Part shown: positions 1 to 9,345 of the stretch, one piece after another
Position numbering within the stretch: the first letter of the stretch is position 1
Layout of the letters: each line of letters begins with the position of its first letter
DNA from: Bifidobacterium pluvialisilvae
GTDB taxonomy: Bacteria > Actinomycetota > Actinomycetes > Actinomycetales > Bifidobacteriaceae
Assembly (NCBI RefSeq): GCF_019331695.1
Contig: NZ_JAHBBI010000004.1
Location: 168,947 to 232,946, forward strand
DNA: 64,000 nucleotides
Direction of reading: 5' to 3'
Position numbers and translations under genes: made by a program
Notes under the pieces: generated by a model
What the model saw: only the letters and a program-made list of their open reading frames with translations
The model's database searches: none
What the model was told of the DNA's origin: nothing

Positions 1-2
1 TC

Positions 3-557
3 GCGCAGGGGACGCTCAAGGAGGACATGGGCATCGACTCGCTGCTCACCGAAATGATCACCGTCAGCTCCAACGACGCCACCAACACGCTCGTGACCAC
101 ACTCGGCGACGGCGATGCCACAAAGGGCTTCGACATCGTCAACCGGACGGCCAAAGCCAACGGATTCGACGAGACCGCCATGAACGACCTCCTCTACGAT
201 TCGGGAACCCACGACTCCAGCCTCAAGCACACGTCGGCCGAAGACGCCGGACGGTTCATGGCCAAGGTGTACCGTGGCCAGCTGGTCTCACGGGAATACA
301 GCCGGAAGATGCTGGCGCTGCTGCTCGGACAGCAGCGGAGACTGAAAATCCCCGCCGGGCTTCCCAGCGGCACCAAGGTGGCCAACAAGACCGGCGAGAT
401 TCCCGGCACGGAGAACGACGCCGCCATCGTCTACGGCACGGCCGCCGACCACAGCGGCGACTACGTCATGACCGTCATGACGCAGAACGTCGACAACGGC
501 ACCGCCCAGTCCCAGATCCGCGAGCTCTCCGGCACCGTGTGGGCGACGCTGCGATAA
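3..557 (+). CDS. class A beta-lactamase-like serine hydrolase, C-terminal part
   Basis: The reading frame is open from the first full codon of the window, so the start and the Ser-x-x-Lys nucleophile motif lie upstream. The visible part has ITVSSNDATN, which lines up with the SDN loop region of class A enzymes (ITMSDNTAAN in TEM), although the middle Asp is Ser here. Later comes VANKTGEIPGTEND, the K(T/S)G motif of the active-site strand. The omega-loop E-x-x-x-N signature is not obvious. Seen: two of the penicillin-recognising motifs and a family-like spacing. Inferred: a secreted or membrane-linked serine hydrolase acting on cell-wall peptides or beta-lactams. Drug resistance cannot be claimed, because many actinobacterial members are housekeeping. 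It ends 91 nt before the next gene. Confidence 0.75.
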   Translation, partial: AQGTLKEDMGIDSLLTEMITVSSNDATNTLVTTLGDGDATKGFDIVNRTAKANGFDETAMNDLLYDSGTHDSSLKHTSAEDAGRFMAKVYRGQLVSREYSRKMLALLLGQQRRLKIPAGLPSGTKVANKTGEIPGTENDAAIVYGTAADHSGDYVMTVMTQNVDNGTAQSQIRELSGTVWATLR

Positions 558-648
558 CCGGGCCCGTCGGACACGCGTGTCGTGGCCCGCGGCCGTCCCA
601 TGGCACGGCACGATACAGTGGGGAACACACGACACGGAAGGCATCCTG

Positions 649-3600
649 ATGGAATACGGACACGACGAGGCGCTGCGTCTGGCAAGACGACTGTATACCG
701 GACTGCTCACCCGCGACGATGGGCAGATCACGCATGCGTTGCTCGTGGGAGGCGCGCCCCGGGCCGGCAAGACCACGTTCGCGCTCGACGCGCTTATGAC
801 GGCGCTCGACGAATTCGGCGAATCCGCGGCGGTCATGACCGTATCCGGCCGCGTGGCCGCCGACCGTCTCGGCAACGAGGCGATCGCGCGCATGGGCGTC
901 ACCTCGCAGGCGAGGCCGGTCACCACACTGTCGGCGCTCGCGTTCCGCATCATCACCGCCGTGCGGTCGAAACAGGGGCTGACCTGTCCGAAACTGCTCA
1001 ACGGCGCCGAACAGGATTCGCTCCTGCGTGAAGTGCTCGCCGACCACATCGGCCATGTGCGCGCAGGGGACCCCTGCGACACATGCCGTCTGCTCGCCGC
1101 CTATTTCGCCGCCTCGAACTGGACCGGCCTGGTCTCCGGCGGGGAAGGGGAGTCCACGACCGGAAACGGTGCCGCCGCCAACGACGACGCGGCCGCCGCA
1201 ACCTCGGACGCCCTGCTGACGCGTGGCATCAGCGACGCCTTCATCAACCAGCTGCGCGACATCATCGCCCGAATGAACGAGCTTGGGGCCACTCCGGACA
1301 GGGAAGACGCCATCATCGGGACCCTGGCCGATGCCGACGGCGTCGCCGGAGCGCGCGCCGAACGCCTCGCGGCCCAATGGAGGCTCGCCTTCGCGCTGCG
1401 TGGCGAATACGAGGACGCGATCCGCGGGGCATACCCCGGGGAATACCGTCTGGACGCCTCCCGGTTGCTCGTCGCGGGCACGGCCGCCGTCCGCGACGCC
1501 GACGGACGCGACATCCCCCGCGCCGTCGTCGTCGACGACGCGCAGGACATGACGCTCGCCGGCATGGCGTTCCTCCAGGAGCTCGGACGTCGAGGCTGCG
1601 CATTGGTGCTCGTCGGCAATCCCGACGAGGCCGTGCAGGGCTTCCGCGGCTCCTACCCGGAGATGCTGTTCCAACGCGTCACGCAGTCCCCGTCCGTCGA
1701 GAACCCCCTCGACGGCGAGAATCCCGTATCCGATGCCGGCGCCACGGCAACGGTGAACGATCTTGCCCTGGGACGTTTGGGAGCGCTCGCCATAACGCTG
1801 CGGCCATACACGCCGAACGATACGGCGGACGACACGCCTGGTGACGAACCGGACACGAAGGCCACCTACCGCGACATCGTGACGGCACGCGTATCCCTCG
1901 GCATCCTTTCGGTGGAGCCGAATCCGCTGCCCGTGCAGCAGCGGCCCGGCAAGATGCCAAGGCTCGCCGGCTCGCTGCCGATCGCAAGGACACCCGAAAC
2001 GGAGACGGCCGCAGCCGACGGCAGCGTCGCCTGCGCGCTGTACCGCAGCGCCGGCGAGGAACTCGACGACGTGGTCTGGCACATCATGCACGCCCACATG
2101 GCCGAATCGCGGTCGTGGAACGACATGGCCGTCATCGCCCACGACAACGCCACCGTGCGCGTCTACGGCGAACGGCTGCGGCGTGAAGGCGTACCGGTAC
2201 GGTATTCGACCGTCACCCGGCCGCTGAAGGAGGAGCCGTTCGTCCAGGGCCTGTTCGCCATGGTCGAACTGGCCGAACTGCGGCTGCGGGGACTCGCGTC
2301 ACAGCCGATGGGGGAACGGGCGCTCGCGGGCATGGTGCGCTCGCGGCTGCGCACGCTGCTCTCCGGGCCGCTGGTCACGGTGCGGCGCGGTCCGGACGCC
2401 GCGGAGCGTCCGGTGCGTGTGGGGGCGTTGACCGCGGCGTTGCGCGCGTTGGAATCCCTCGCGCGGGTCACGGCGGTGAACGTACGGGACGAGGAGGCGT
2501 TGACGGACGGAGCCGTCCCGCAGGATGGGGATGATGCCGCGCTACGCACCATGATGCGGCGATGGGATGAACTATCCGCGACGCTTGAGACGCGGCGCCA
2601 CGGCCATGACGACGGCGTCACCGTCGACGATTCGCTGTTCGGGAATGCGCCGTCCGACGCCGATCCCGCCGCGGCCGACGATCCGTCGGAGCCCATGGCG
2701 TTCAACGCCGATGCCATGCTCCTGCTGCTCGCCCAAGGCGGGGATGGCGCCGAACGGGTGATACGGTCCGTCCACGCCGTGCTCGGCACGCGCGGATCGT
2801 TCGTCTCGCCCGAGGCCGAGGCCTTCGAGCGGGTATGGGCCATGGTCGGAGAGCTCGCCGAATCGATGCGCACGCTGCCGCGGCAGGAGGCCCGCTACGT
2901 GCTGTGGCAGGCCTGGCAGACCGCTGGCGTCGCCGAACGATGGCAGCGCGCCGCCTTGGAGAACACCGAACGCGGACGCGCGGCGAACGACCGGCTCGAC
3001 GCGGCCATGCGGCTGTTCCAGTTCAGTGAATCCGGTGGCGCCCGCCGCGACGTCGACTCGTTCATCGACCAGGTGCGCGACCTCGAGATCGAGGCCGATT
3101 CCCTGGCGCAGGTGAAGCCGGTCGAACAGGCGGTGACCCTGACCACGCCCGCCGGCTCGGTGGGCCGCTCCTGGCCGTTGGTGTGGCTTCCCGCGCTCCA
3201 GCAGGGCGTATGGCCGAACCTCGCCGCCCGCAACACCATGTTCGGCACGGAGGATCTCGCCGACGTCATGCTGCACGGCCGAATCGGCGCGACGGACCAT
3301 GCCGACCTCGCGCCCGGCCGTTCCGAACGCATGGCGGCGGTGCTGTACGGCGAGAAGAAGAGCCTTCTCGTTGCGCTTACCCGTGCCACGGTCCGTGTGC
3401 AGGTGAGCGCGGTCCTCGACGACGACCATATGCCGTCGGACTTCCTGTACGGGTTCATGCCGGAACGGTTCTCCCGCCTCGACGAGCCCGAATACACCGA
3501 CGTCGGCCGGGACGGCGACCATGCGGGACTGGAATACAACGTGCGCGGCATCGTCGCCGCGGCACGGGGCATCCTCGCGCGTCGATACCGCGACGACGAT

Positions 3601-5130
3601 GTCATGGACGGCGACGCTGTGGTTGACGGCACTGTGGACAACGACATTGTGGATGCCGCGGCGGCGGATGACGCCGCGAGGACGCTCGCCTACCTCGCCG
3701 GGCACGGCGTGGACGAGGCCGATCCCGCGCACTGGCCGTTCCTCCACGACGTTCCTGGAACGGTCGACGATGATGTCGTTGATAATGACGACGTTGATAA
3801 TGACGACGTTGATGATGACATCGACGACGATGCCGACGACGGCGACGACAAGGCCGCCGTATTCTCCATCGACGCCATACCCACCGGCGTCCCGTCGAAG
3901 GAGCGTGCCGCCGCGGACGGGGCCGACGGCGACACCGTCGTCACCCTGTCGCCGTCCGCGGTGGACGGCATCTGGAACTGTCCGGTCTGCTGGCTGATGG
4001 ACAACCGTTTCGCCGGCCCGCGGTCGTCCGGTGTGGCGTCCGGCTTCGGCACCGTCATCCACGCCGTGGCCGAACGCGCCAGCGCGGAGCGTCTCGACCT
4101 GCCGGGAACGTGGGAGCATCTGATGCGTGACGACGCCGTGCGCATGATTCACGAGCGGATGATGGAACTCTACCGGGAACTGCGCATCGACCCCGACGAC
4201 GCCGTCACCGTGGCCGACCGATACGCCGCCCTGCGCAAGGACCGCTCCGCCCCCGGACTGCTCCGTCACATCGCCGAATACTTCGTCGACAGCAACGACG
4301 TCGCCTACGCGTCGTCGCGGAAGGCGACCGTGGAGGTCGGCACGCTGGTCGGCGCCGAATGCGAGAAGCCGTTCGTCGCACGATTCAGTCTTGACGACAT
4401 CGTCGCCGCCTACAACGCCGTCCCGGACGCCGAGCCGGTGGGCCGCGGCGACCTGTACGCCATGATAGGGACGCTCGTCGGAGGCTGGCCCGAAGGCATG
4501 AGCCCCGACCTGACGGTCCGCATCTCCGGGCGCATGGACCGCGAGGAGATACGCGAACTGCCGGATGGCACACGGCATATACGACTCATCGACTACAAGA
4601 CCGGCCGCGGAAGGACCGCCAAGCAGTCGTTCAGCGATTTGCAGCTCGTATGCTATCAGCTCGGACTCGTCTTCGACGAGACGAAGGAACGGCGGATGGC
4701 CGCCGACCTACCGGACATCGCACAATCCGGCCTGTTCTTCGTGGCCGAACACGCGTGCCCCTCCCACCGTTCCGGACCCGAGGGATGCCACCAGCCGGCA
4801 TTGTTCCACGACGGGCATCTCAATGCCGAACCGTTCCTGGCGCGCAACGGCGTCCCCGCGCTCTCCCGGCTGTTCGACGATCCCGAACTGCCCGCCGCAC
4901 GACCCGCCGGCATCGGCGAGACGGCCTGGCGGCGGCTTCTCGGAGAACGCGGCACGCAGACCATGTGGGCGCTGACCATGGTCGCCCGAGTGTTTTACGC
5001 GGCGGGCGCCGTCGAATCCCGACGGCTCGTCGCCCACCCCGACCCCGCACACGTCGGCGGCTGCTGGCACAAGGACAGCTGCCCCGCCTGCGCCGACGAC
5101 ATCACATCCGTACTGGAGGTCCGTTCATGA
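649..5130 (+). CDS. adnA: AdnA-type helicase-nuclease subunit (RecB-family nuclease, Fe-S)
   Basis: This 1493-aa protein is the first subunit of an AdnAB-like double-strand-break end-resection machine. ATG at 649 is chosen because GGAAGG lies 7 nt upstream; the frame is open to a GTG at 577. The N-terminus has a P-loop, GAPRAGKT (35-42), and a Walker-B-like DDAQD. Those replacements suggest a weakened motor, as known for mycobacterial AdnA. The C-terminal nuclease has FGTVIHAVAE and the IDYKTG motif with D1315 and K1317, followed by a QLxxYQLG-like motif. Cys1111 or 1114 together with C1472-x5-C1478-x2-C1481 fits the iron-sulfur staple of AddB/AdnA nucleases. It is larger than mycobacterial AdnA (about 1050 aa) and has an Asp-rich insert near residues 1038-1067. 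It overlaps adnB by ATGA. Confidence 0.85.
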   Translation: MEYGHDEALRLARRLYTGLLTRDDGQITHALLVGGAPRAGKTTFALDALMTALDEFGESAAVMTVSGRVAADRLGNEAIARMGVTSQARPVTTLSALAFRIITAVRSKQGLTCPKLLNGAEQDSLLREVLADHIGHVRAGDPCDTCRLLAAYFAASNWTGLVSGGEGESTTGNGAAANDDAAAATSDALLTRGISDAFINQLRDIIARMNELGATPDREDAIIGTLADADGVAGARAERLAAQWRLAFALRGEYEDAIRGAYPGEYRLDASRLLVAGTAAVRDADGRDIPRAVVVDDAQDMTLAGMAFLQELGRRGCALVLVGNPDEAVQGFRGSYPEMLFQRVTQSPSVENPLDGENPVSDAGATATVNDLALGRLGALAITLRPYTPNDTADDTPGDEPDTKATYRDIVTARVSLGILSVEPNPLPVQQRPGKMPRLAGSLPIARTPETETAAADGSVACALYRSAGEELDDVVWHIMHAHMAESRSWNDMAVIAHDNATVRVYGERLRREGVPVRYSTVTRPLKEEPFVQGLFAMVELAELRLRGLASQPMGERALAGMVRSRLRTLLSGPLVTVRRGPDAAERPVRVGALTAALRALESLARVTAVNVRDEEALTDGAVPQDGDDAALRTMMRRWDELSATLETRRHGHDDGVTVDDSLFGNAPSDADPAAADDPSEPMAFNADAMLLLLAQGGDGAERVIRSVHAVLGTRGSFVSPEAEAFERVWAMVGELAESMRTLPRQEARYVLWQAWQTAGVAERWQRAALENTERGRAANDRLDAAMRLFQFSESGGARRDVDSFIDQVRDLEIEADSLAQVKPVEQAVTLTTPAGSVGRSWPLVWLPALQQGVWPNLAARNTMFGTEDLADVMLHGRIGATDHADLAPGRSERMAAVLYGEKKSLLVALTRATVRVQVSAVLDDDHMPSDFLYGFMPERFSRLDEPEYTDVGRDGDHAGLEYNVRGIVAAARGILARRYRDDDVMDGDAVVDGTVDNDIVDAAAADDAARTLAYLAGHGVDEADPAHWPFLHDVPGTVDDDVVDNDDVDNDDVDDDIDDDADDGDDKAAVFSIDAIPTGVPSKERAAADGADGDTVVTLSPSAVDGIWNCPVCWLMDNRFAGPRSSGVASGFGTVIHAVAERASAERLDLPGTWEHLMRDDAVRMIHERMMELYRELRIDPDDAVTVADRYAALRKDRSAPGLLRHIAEYFVDSNDVAYASSRKATVEVGTLVGAECEKPFVARFSLDDIVAAYNAVPDAEPVGRGDLYAMIGTLVGGWPEGMSPDLTVRISGRMDREEIRELPDGTRHIRLIDYKTGRGRTAKQSFSDLQLVCYQLGLVFDETKERRMAADLPDIAQSGLFFVAEHACPSHRSGPEGCHQPALFHDGHLNAEPFLARNGVPALSRLFDDPELPAARPAGIGETAWRRLLGERGTQTMWALTMVARVFYAAGAVESRRLVAHPDPAHVGGCWHKDSCPACADDITSVLEVRS

Positions 5131-8100
5131 CAACATTCACCGACACTGCGGAACAGGCGGCGGTCATCAACGCCCCCGCCGGAGAGAACGTGCTCGTCGT
5201 GGCCGGCGCGGGATCAGGCAAGACCTACACCATGACCCGTCGCATAATCTCATTGATCGAACGCGGTGTGCCCGCCGAGCGCATCCTCGGGCTCACCTTC
5301 ACCCGCAAGGCCGCCTCCGAACTGCTGTCCCGCGTCTCCGCCGCCGTCATGGAGCATTCGGCACAGACGCATGGCACGTCCGACGGTTCCGGCGATGCGT
5401 ACGATCCGGACCGGGCGTTCCTCAAACCCGACATCTTCACCTACGATGCGTTCTTCCAATCCATCGTGCGGCAATACGGGCTGCTGGTCGGCATGGACCA
5501 GAACACGCAGCCGCTGAGCGAGGCCGGCGCTTATCAGCTCGCCGGCGACGTGGTGGGCAGGCACATGACCACGCTGTTCGGCGCGGACGACGACACCGCG
5601 GATGATTCCGCGGATGATTCCGCGCCGACCGTGGACGACGGTGCGGATCTCGGCGCGTTCCCCACGCTCACCGGCCAGCTCATGACGCTCTCCCACGCCA
5701 TATCGGATGCCATGATCGGCGGCGACGTCATGACCTTCCACGACGCCGTCGAACGGGTGCGCCGATGGGACGGCGCCTTCGTCGCACGGCTGACGGCGGT
5801 CATCGGCGACGAGCCGGTGCCGTCGGAGAAACCCAAGACGGGCAGACCGCCGCGGCGGCTCAAGAAGGACACCGACGAAAGCTACGCGAAGAAACTCGCC
5901 GAATACGAGGCGCGATGCCGCGAAGCCACGCACCAGCTCGCGCTGCACCACTGCGGAAGGCTGCTCGCGTCCACACGACGCCGCGAACTGCTGCTCACCC
6001 TGGCCGAGGAGTTCCACACGGCCAAGCGGCAGGCGAACATGGCGGAATTCAGCGACTTCACCATCGCCGCGTTCCAGCTGGTGCGACGGTTCCCCTCCAT
6101 CGGCGAGGAATACCGGCGTCGCTACTCGCACGTGTTCCTCGACGAATACCAGGACACCTCCACCACGCAGGCCACGCTGCTCGCGGCGTTGTTCCACGTG
6201 GAACACGGCGACGACGCCGACGGTCCGCACACGGCCGTCAACGCCGTGGGCGACCCGTTCCAGTCGATCTACGCCTGGCGCGGCGCCAGCCCCGGCGCGT
6301 TCCGCATGTTCCAGCGGGATTTCGACATGGACGAGCATCGCCGCCCGTACGCGCTCTCGCAGACCCGACGCAACTCGCGCATCGTGCTCGAGGCCGCCAA
6401 CGACCTGACCATCCCGCTCCGACGCGCCCCCGGAAGACCCGGCAGCTCGCTCATGCGCGAAGTGGACGTGACGCCCCTGCACCCCATGGACGACGCCCCT
6501 CTCGGCACCCTCGGCGTGCAAGGCTACACGAACCTCGGCCAGGAGATCGACGCCGTGGTGCGGTTCGTACGCCAGGCCATCGCCCTGCACGGCGTGGACG
6601 CCACGACCGGCGAGCGCAGACCCGGCACCCACGTGGCCGTGCTGTTCCGCTCCAAGATCCCGTTGCCGCTCTATCGTGACGCGCTGGAAACGGCCGGACT
6701 CACCTGCGAGGTCGTCGGATACTCCGCGCTGCTCGAACGACCCGAGATCCGTGACCTCATGGCCCTACTGCACGCCGTGGCCGACCACACCGACACCGCC
6801 GCGCTCATGCGGCTCATGGCCACGCCGCGCTTCGCCCTCGGCGCCGACGACCTCAAGGCCGTGGCCGCGCTCGCCGACCGGAGGAACCTCGAATACCGGT
6901 ATCGTGCGCTCGTCGAGGCCGGTCTGGCATCCGGCGACGAGCCGCGCGGCGAATGGCCGGCGGTCGTCAAGGCCCATCGCAACGACGTGCCCAACGGCGT
7001 GTTCCTCGCCGACCTGCTCATGACGGAGGGCGTGGAGCGGCTGCTGGAATCCGCCGCGGGCATCTCCCGCCGCGGCGTATCGCTGCTCGTCGAGGTCTCG
7101 CGCATGCTGCGGTCCGTCGAATCGGCCACGCATCGTCCGCTCGCCGACGTCCTCCATGTGGCGGTCGAGGCGCTCGGCCTCGACATCGACTGCGTCGTGG
7201 CCCAGTCGATGTCCGGCGGGACCGGCCGCAACCCAACCGACGCGCGCGCATCCATCGACGCCATCATCGATTTGGCGAACACCTACCTGCAGGAGCTGCC
7301 CGACGGCATCGCCCCGTCCCTGCGGGGATTCGTGTCCTGGGTGGACGCCCTCGGCACGGTGCCGGAGGCGTCGCAGGGGATGAGTTCGGGCAAGGCCGGC
7401 GTCACTCTGATGACCATCCATCAGTCGAAGGGCCTCGAATGGGATGCCGTCGCCGTCGTCGGACTCAAAAAGCGCGGTTTCCCGAGCTCGCAGGGCGATA
7501 ACCTCAACGTCGGCATCGACGGGGAGCGCCTCGGCGGCGTCGTCACGTCGTCCGATGGCCATCGTGTCTGGGATCCGCCGGAATACCATGAGACGGCCCG
7601 CACCTGGCTGATGAACCCCACCGCGGTGCCGGTCCCGATGCGCGTGGATGCGGCGATCCTGCCGCGCTTCCCCCACGACATGGACATCGCATCCGATCCC
7701 GTGGCCGCGTTGGATGCGATGGGCACGGCCGAACGCGTGGCGGCGGAGGCGTTCGCACCCGAAGTCCCTGACTCAGATTCTGCCGCCGACCGGTCTGCGC
7801 GCTTCCTCAGCCAGGAGGAGGAGTATGGCCGGCGGCTGCATGCCGACGAGCGGCGGCTCATGTACGTGGCGCTCACCCGCGCCCGGTACGACGCCCTGCT
7901 CACCTTCAGCTCGTGCGGCGACATGGCATGCGTCCCCGACGACGATGCCAAGCCGCTGGACGCGGAGAAGACCGCTTCGAACTTCTGGATGGAGGTGCAC
8001 GAGGCGTTCGCCACACACGCCGACGCCGTCAGCCGACCGTCGAACGTGGACCCGAAGGCCGACGGCGTCGCGGCATCGCTGCCGGAATCGGCCGTGGGCC

Positions 8101-9206
8101 TGTTCATCGGCGACCATGCGCGGGAATACGAGAACGCGGTTGTCGGCGAGGCATGGCTGTTTCCGAACACTGACGGCGATGACGAGGGCGACGTGCCCTG
8201 GCCACGGCCGTTGGACGCCACCGTATCGGCGGCGCTGCGCCGCAGCGCGCAGGCGGTGGAACATGCACGACGGCGCGCCGCCTCGGAACCCGCGGACGGC
8301 CAAAATCCCGAAAACACCCGAAACCCCGGGGCCGCGCTGGACGGCACCCTGCTCGCCCACGCCCGGCGCCTCGTCGAATCCGGTCTGGCGGGGGAGCGGG
8401 GCCACGGCGATGCGGAACCGGACGGCATCGCCCGGCTCCGCGCCGAAGGCGAACGCATCCTCGCATCCGGCCGCCAGAACGTCACCGCCATCCAGGCGCG
8501 TTCGTCGGCGATGGAACATCACGACGATCCGGAGGCCGAACGCCGGCTCTGGGCCGGCATCGTCCGGCCGATTCCGCGCATCGCCTCGCCGAGCGCGCAG
8601 GCGGGCACGATCTTCCACGACTGGGCGGCGCGGTTCATCTGTCCCGATGGCGGCGACGCCATGACCATGTCGATGCGCGACGACATCGCCGCGTCGCGCG
8701 CCGCGATGATCGACGACGTCCGTGCGGCGGCGTCGGCATCGGATGATTCGGCGACGCCGTCCGACCGCCGACTGCTCGTCTGGAAACGACGGCTCATCGA
8801 ATCGCCATGGGCGGCGCGTCGCGCCGCATGGGCGGAACGGTCCATCGTCGCCGCCATCACAGGCCCCGACGGTCGCCGCCGCATCATCAACGGCAAGCTC
8901 GACGCCGTGTTCCACGGCGGGCTCGACCAGGACGACCCGTCCAAACGGTTCACCGTCGTCGACTGGAAGACCGGCCGCAAGCCGCACGACACGCAGGACA
9001 TCGCCAACAGACTTGCCCAGCTCGACATGTATCGGCTACTGTTGTCGCGAATCGAGGGAGTGCCGCTGGCCAGCATCGACGCCACGCTGTACTACCTCAG
9101 CGTCGACGACGCCGGGGCGCGAGAACTGCATGCCCTGCCCAAGGAGGAGGCCGAGATCATCGGCGAACTCGACGGCGGCATACCCCCGCAGTCGGACGAC
9201 GACTAA
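5127..9206 (+). CDS. adnB: AdnB-type UvrD-family helicase-nuclease subunit
   Basis: This 1359-aa protein starts at the ATG that overlaps the adnA stop codon, so the two are translationally coupled. It has a full set of SF1A motifs: Walker A GAGSGKT (27-33), FTRKAASEL, DEYQDTSTTQ (Walker B), GDPFQSIYAWRG (motif III), QTRRNSRIV (IV), HQSKGLEWDAV (V) and YVALTRARY (VI). The C-terminus has GTIFHDWAARF and VVDWKTGR with D1279 and K1281, the RecB-type nuclease. In the known AdnAB enzyme this subunit is the lead motor and each subunit cuts one strand. Both nuclease centres look intact here. Expected role: ATP-driven unwinding and degradation of broken DNA ends for recombination repair and against linear foreign DNA. 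Confidence 0.88.
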   Translation: MTTFTDTAEQAAVINAPAGENVLVVAGAGSGKTYTMTRRIISLIERGVPAERILGLTFTRKAASELLSRVSAAVMEHSAQTHGTSDGSGDAYDPDRAFLKPDIFTYDAFFQSIVRQYGLLVGMDQNTQPLSEAGAYQLAGDVVGRHMTTLFGADDDTADDSADDSAPTVDDGADLGAFPTLTGQLMTLSHAISDAMIGGDVMTFHDAVERVRRWDGAFVARLTAVIGDEPVPSEKPKTGRPPRRLKKDTDESYAKKLAEYEARCREATHQLALHHCGRLLASTRRRELLLTLAEEFHTAKRQANMAEFSDFTIAAFQLVRRFPSIGEEYRRRYSHVFLDEYQDTSTTQATLLAALFHVEHGDDADGPHTAVNAVGDPFQSIYAWRGASPGAFRMFQRDFDMDEHRRPYALSQTRRNSRIVLEAANDLTIPLRRAPGRPGSSLMREVDVTPLHPMDDAPLGTLGVQGYTNLGQEIDAVVRFVRQAIALHGVDATTGERRPGTHVAVLFRSKIPLPLYRDALETAGLTCEVVGYSALLERPEIRDLMALLHAVADHTDTAALMRLMATPRFALGADDLKAVAALADRRNLEYRYRALVEAGLASGDEPRGEWPAVVKAHRNDVPNGVFLADLLMTEGVERLLESAAGISRRGVSLLVEVSRMLRSVESATHRPLADVLHVAVEALGLDIDCVVAQSMSGGTGRNPTDARASIDAIIDLANTYLQELPDGIAPSLRGFVSWVDALGTVPEASQGMSSGKAGVTLMTIHQSKGLEWDAVAVVGLKKRGFPSSQGDNLNVGIDGERLGGVVTSSDGHRVWDPPEYHETARTWLMNPTAVPVPMRVDAAILPRFPHDMDIASDPVAALDAMGTAERVAAEAFAPEVPDSDSAADRSARFLSQEEEYGRRLHADERRLMYVALTRARYDALLTFSSCGDMACVPDDDAKPLDAEKTASNFWMEVHEAFATHADAVSRPSNVDPKADGVAASLPESAVGLFIGDHAREYENAVVGEAWLFPNTDGDDEGDVPWPRPLDATVSAALRRSAQAVEHARRRAASEPADGQNPENTRNPGAALDGTLLAHARRLVESGLAGERGHGDAEPDGIARLRAEGERILASGRQNVTAIQARSSAMEHHDDPEAERRLWAGIVRPIPRIASPSAQAGTIFHDWAARFICPDGGDAMTMSMRDDIAASRAAMIDDVRAAASASDDSATPSDRRLLVWKRRLIESPWAARRAAWAERSIVAAITGPDGRRRIINGKLDAVFHGGLDQDDPSKRFTVVDWKTGRKPHDTQDIANRLAQLDMYRLLLSRIEGVPLASIDATLYYLSVDDAGARELHALPKEEAEIIGELDGGIPPQSDDD

Positions 9207-9345
9207 GCGAGCGGAAGCCAGGCCGCCCCATACGGACGCGTCGCGTACGACGGCCGTCCGGAGGGAATCCCTGCCCATCGGATTGGACGCGGGGCGGCTG
9301 GTTCGATGGCGACTCATCCGTATGATCGCATCCGAGGAAACGATT

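Noticed and set aside
3..557. Beta-lactam resistance determinant
   Set aside because: Only the C-terminal part is visible, the nucleophile motif is outside the window, and the SDN Asp is replaced.
288..2142. Long antisense ORFs opposite adnA and, similarly, opposite most GC-rich genes (for example 17287-21210 reverse)
   Set aside because: They are shadow frames produced by high GC; translations are Arg/Gly/Ala-rich with no domain, and strong genes with motifs lie on the other strand.
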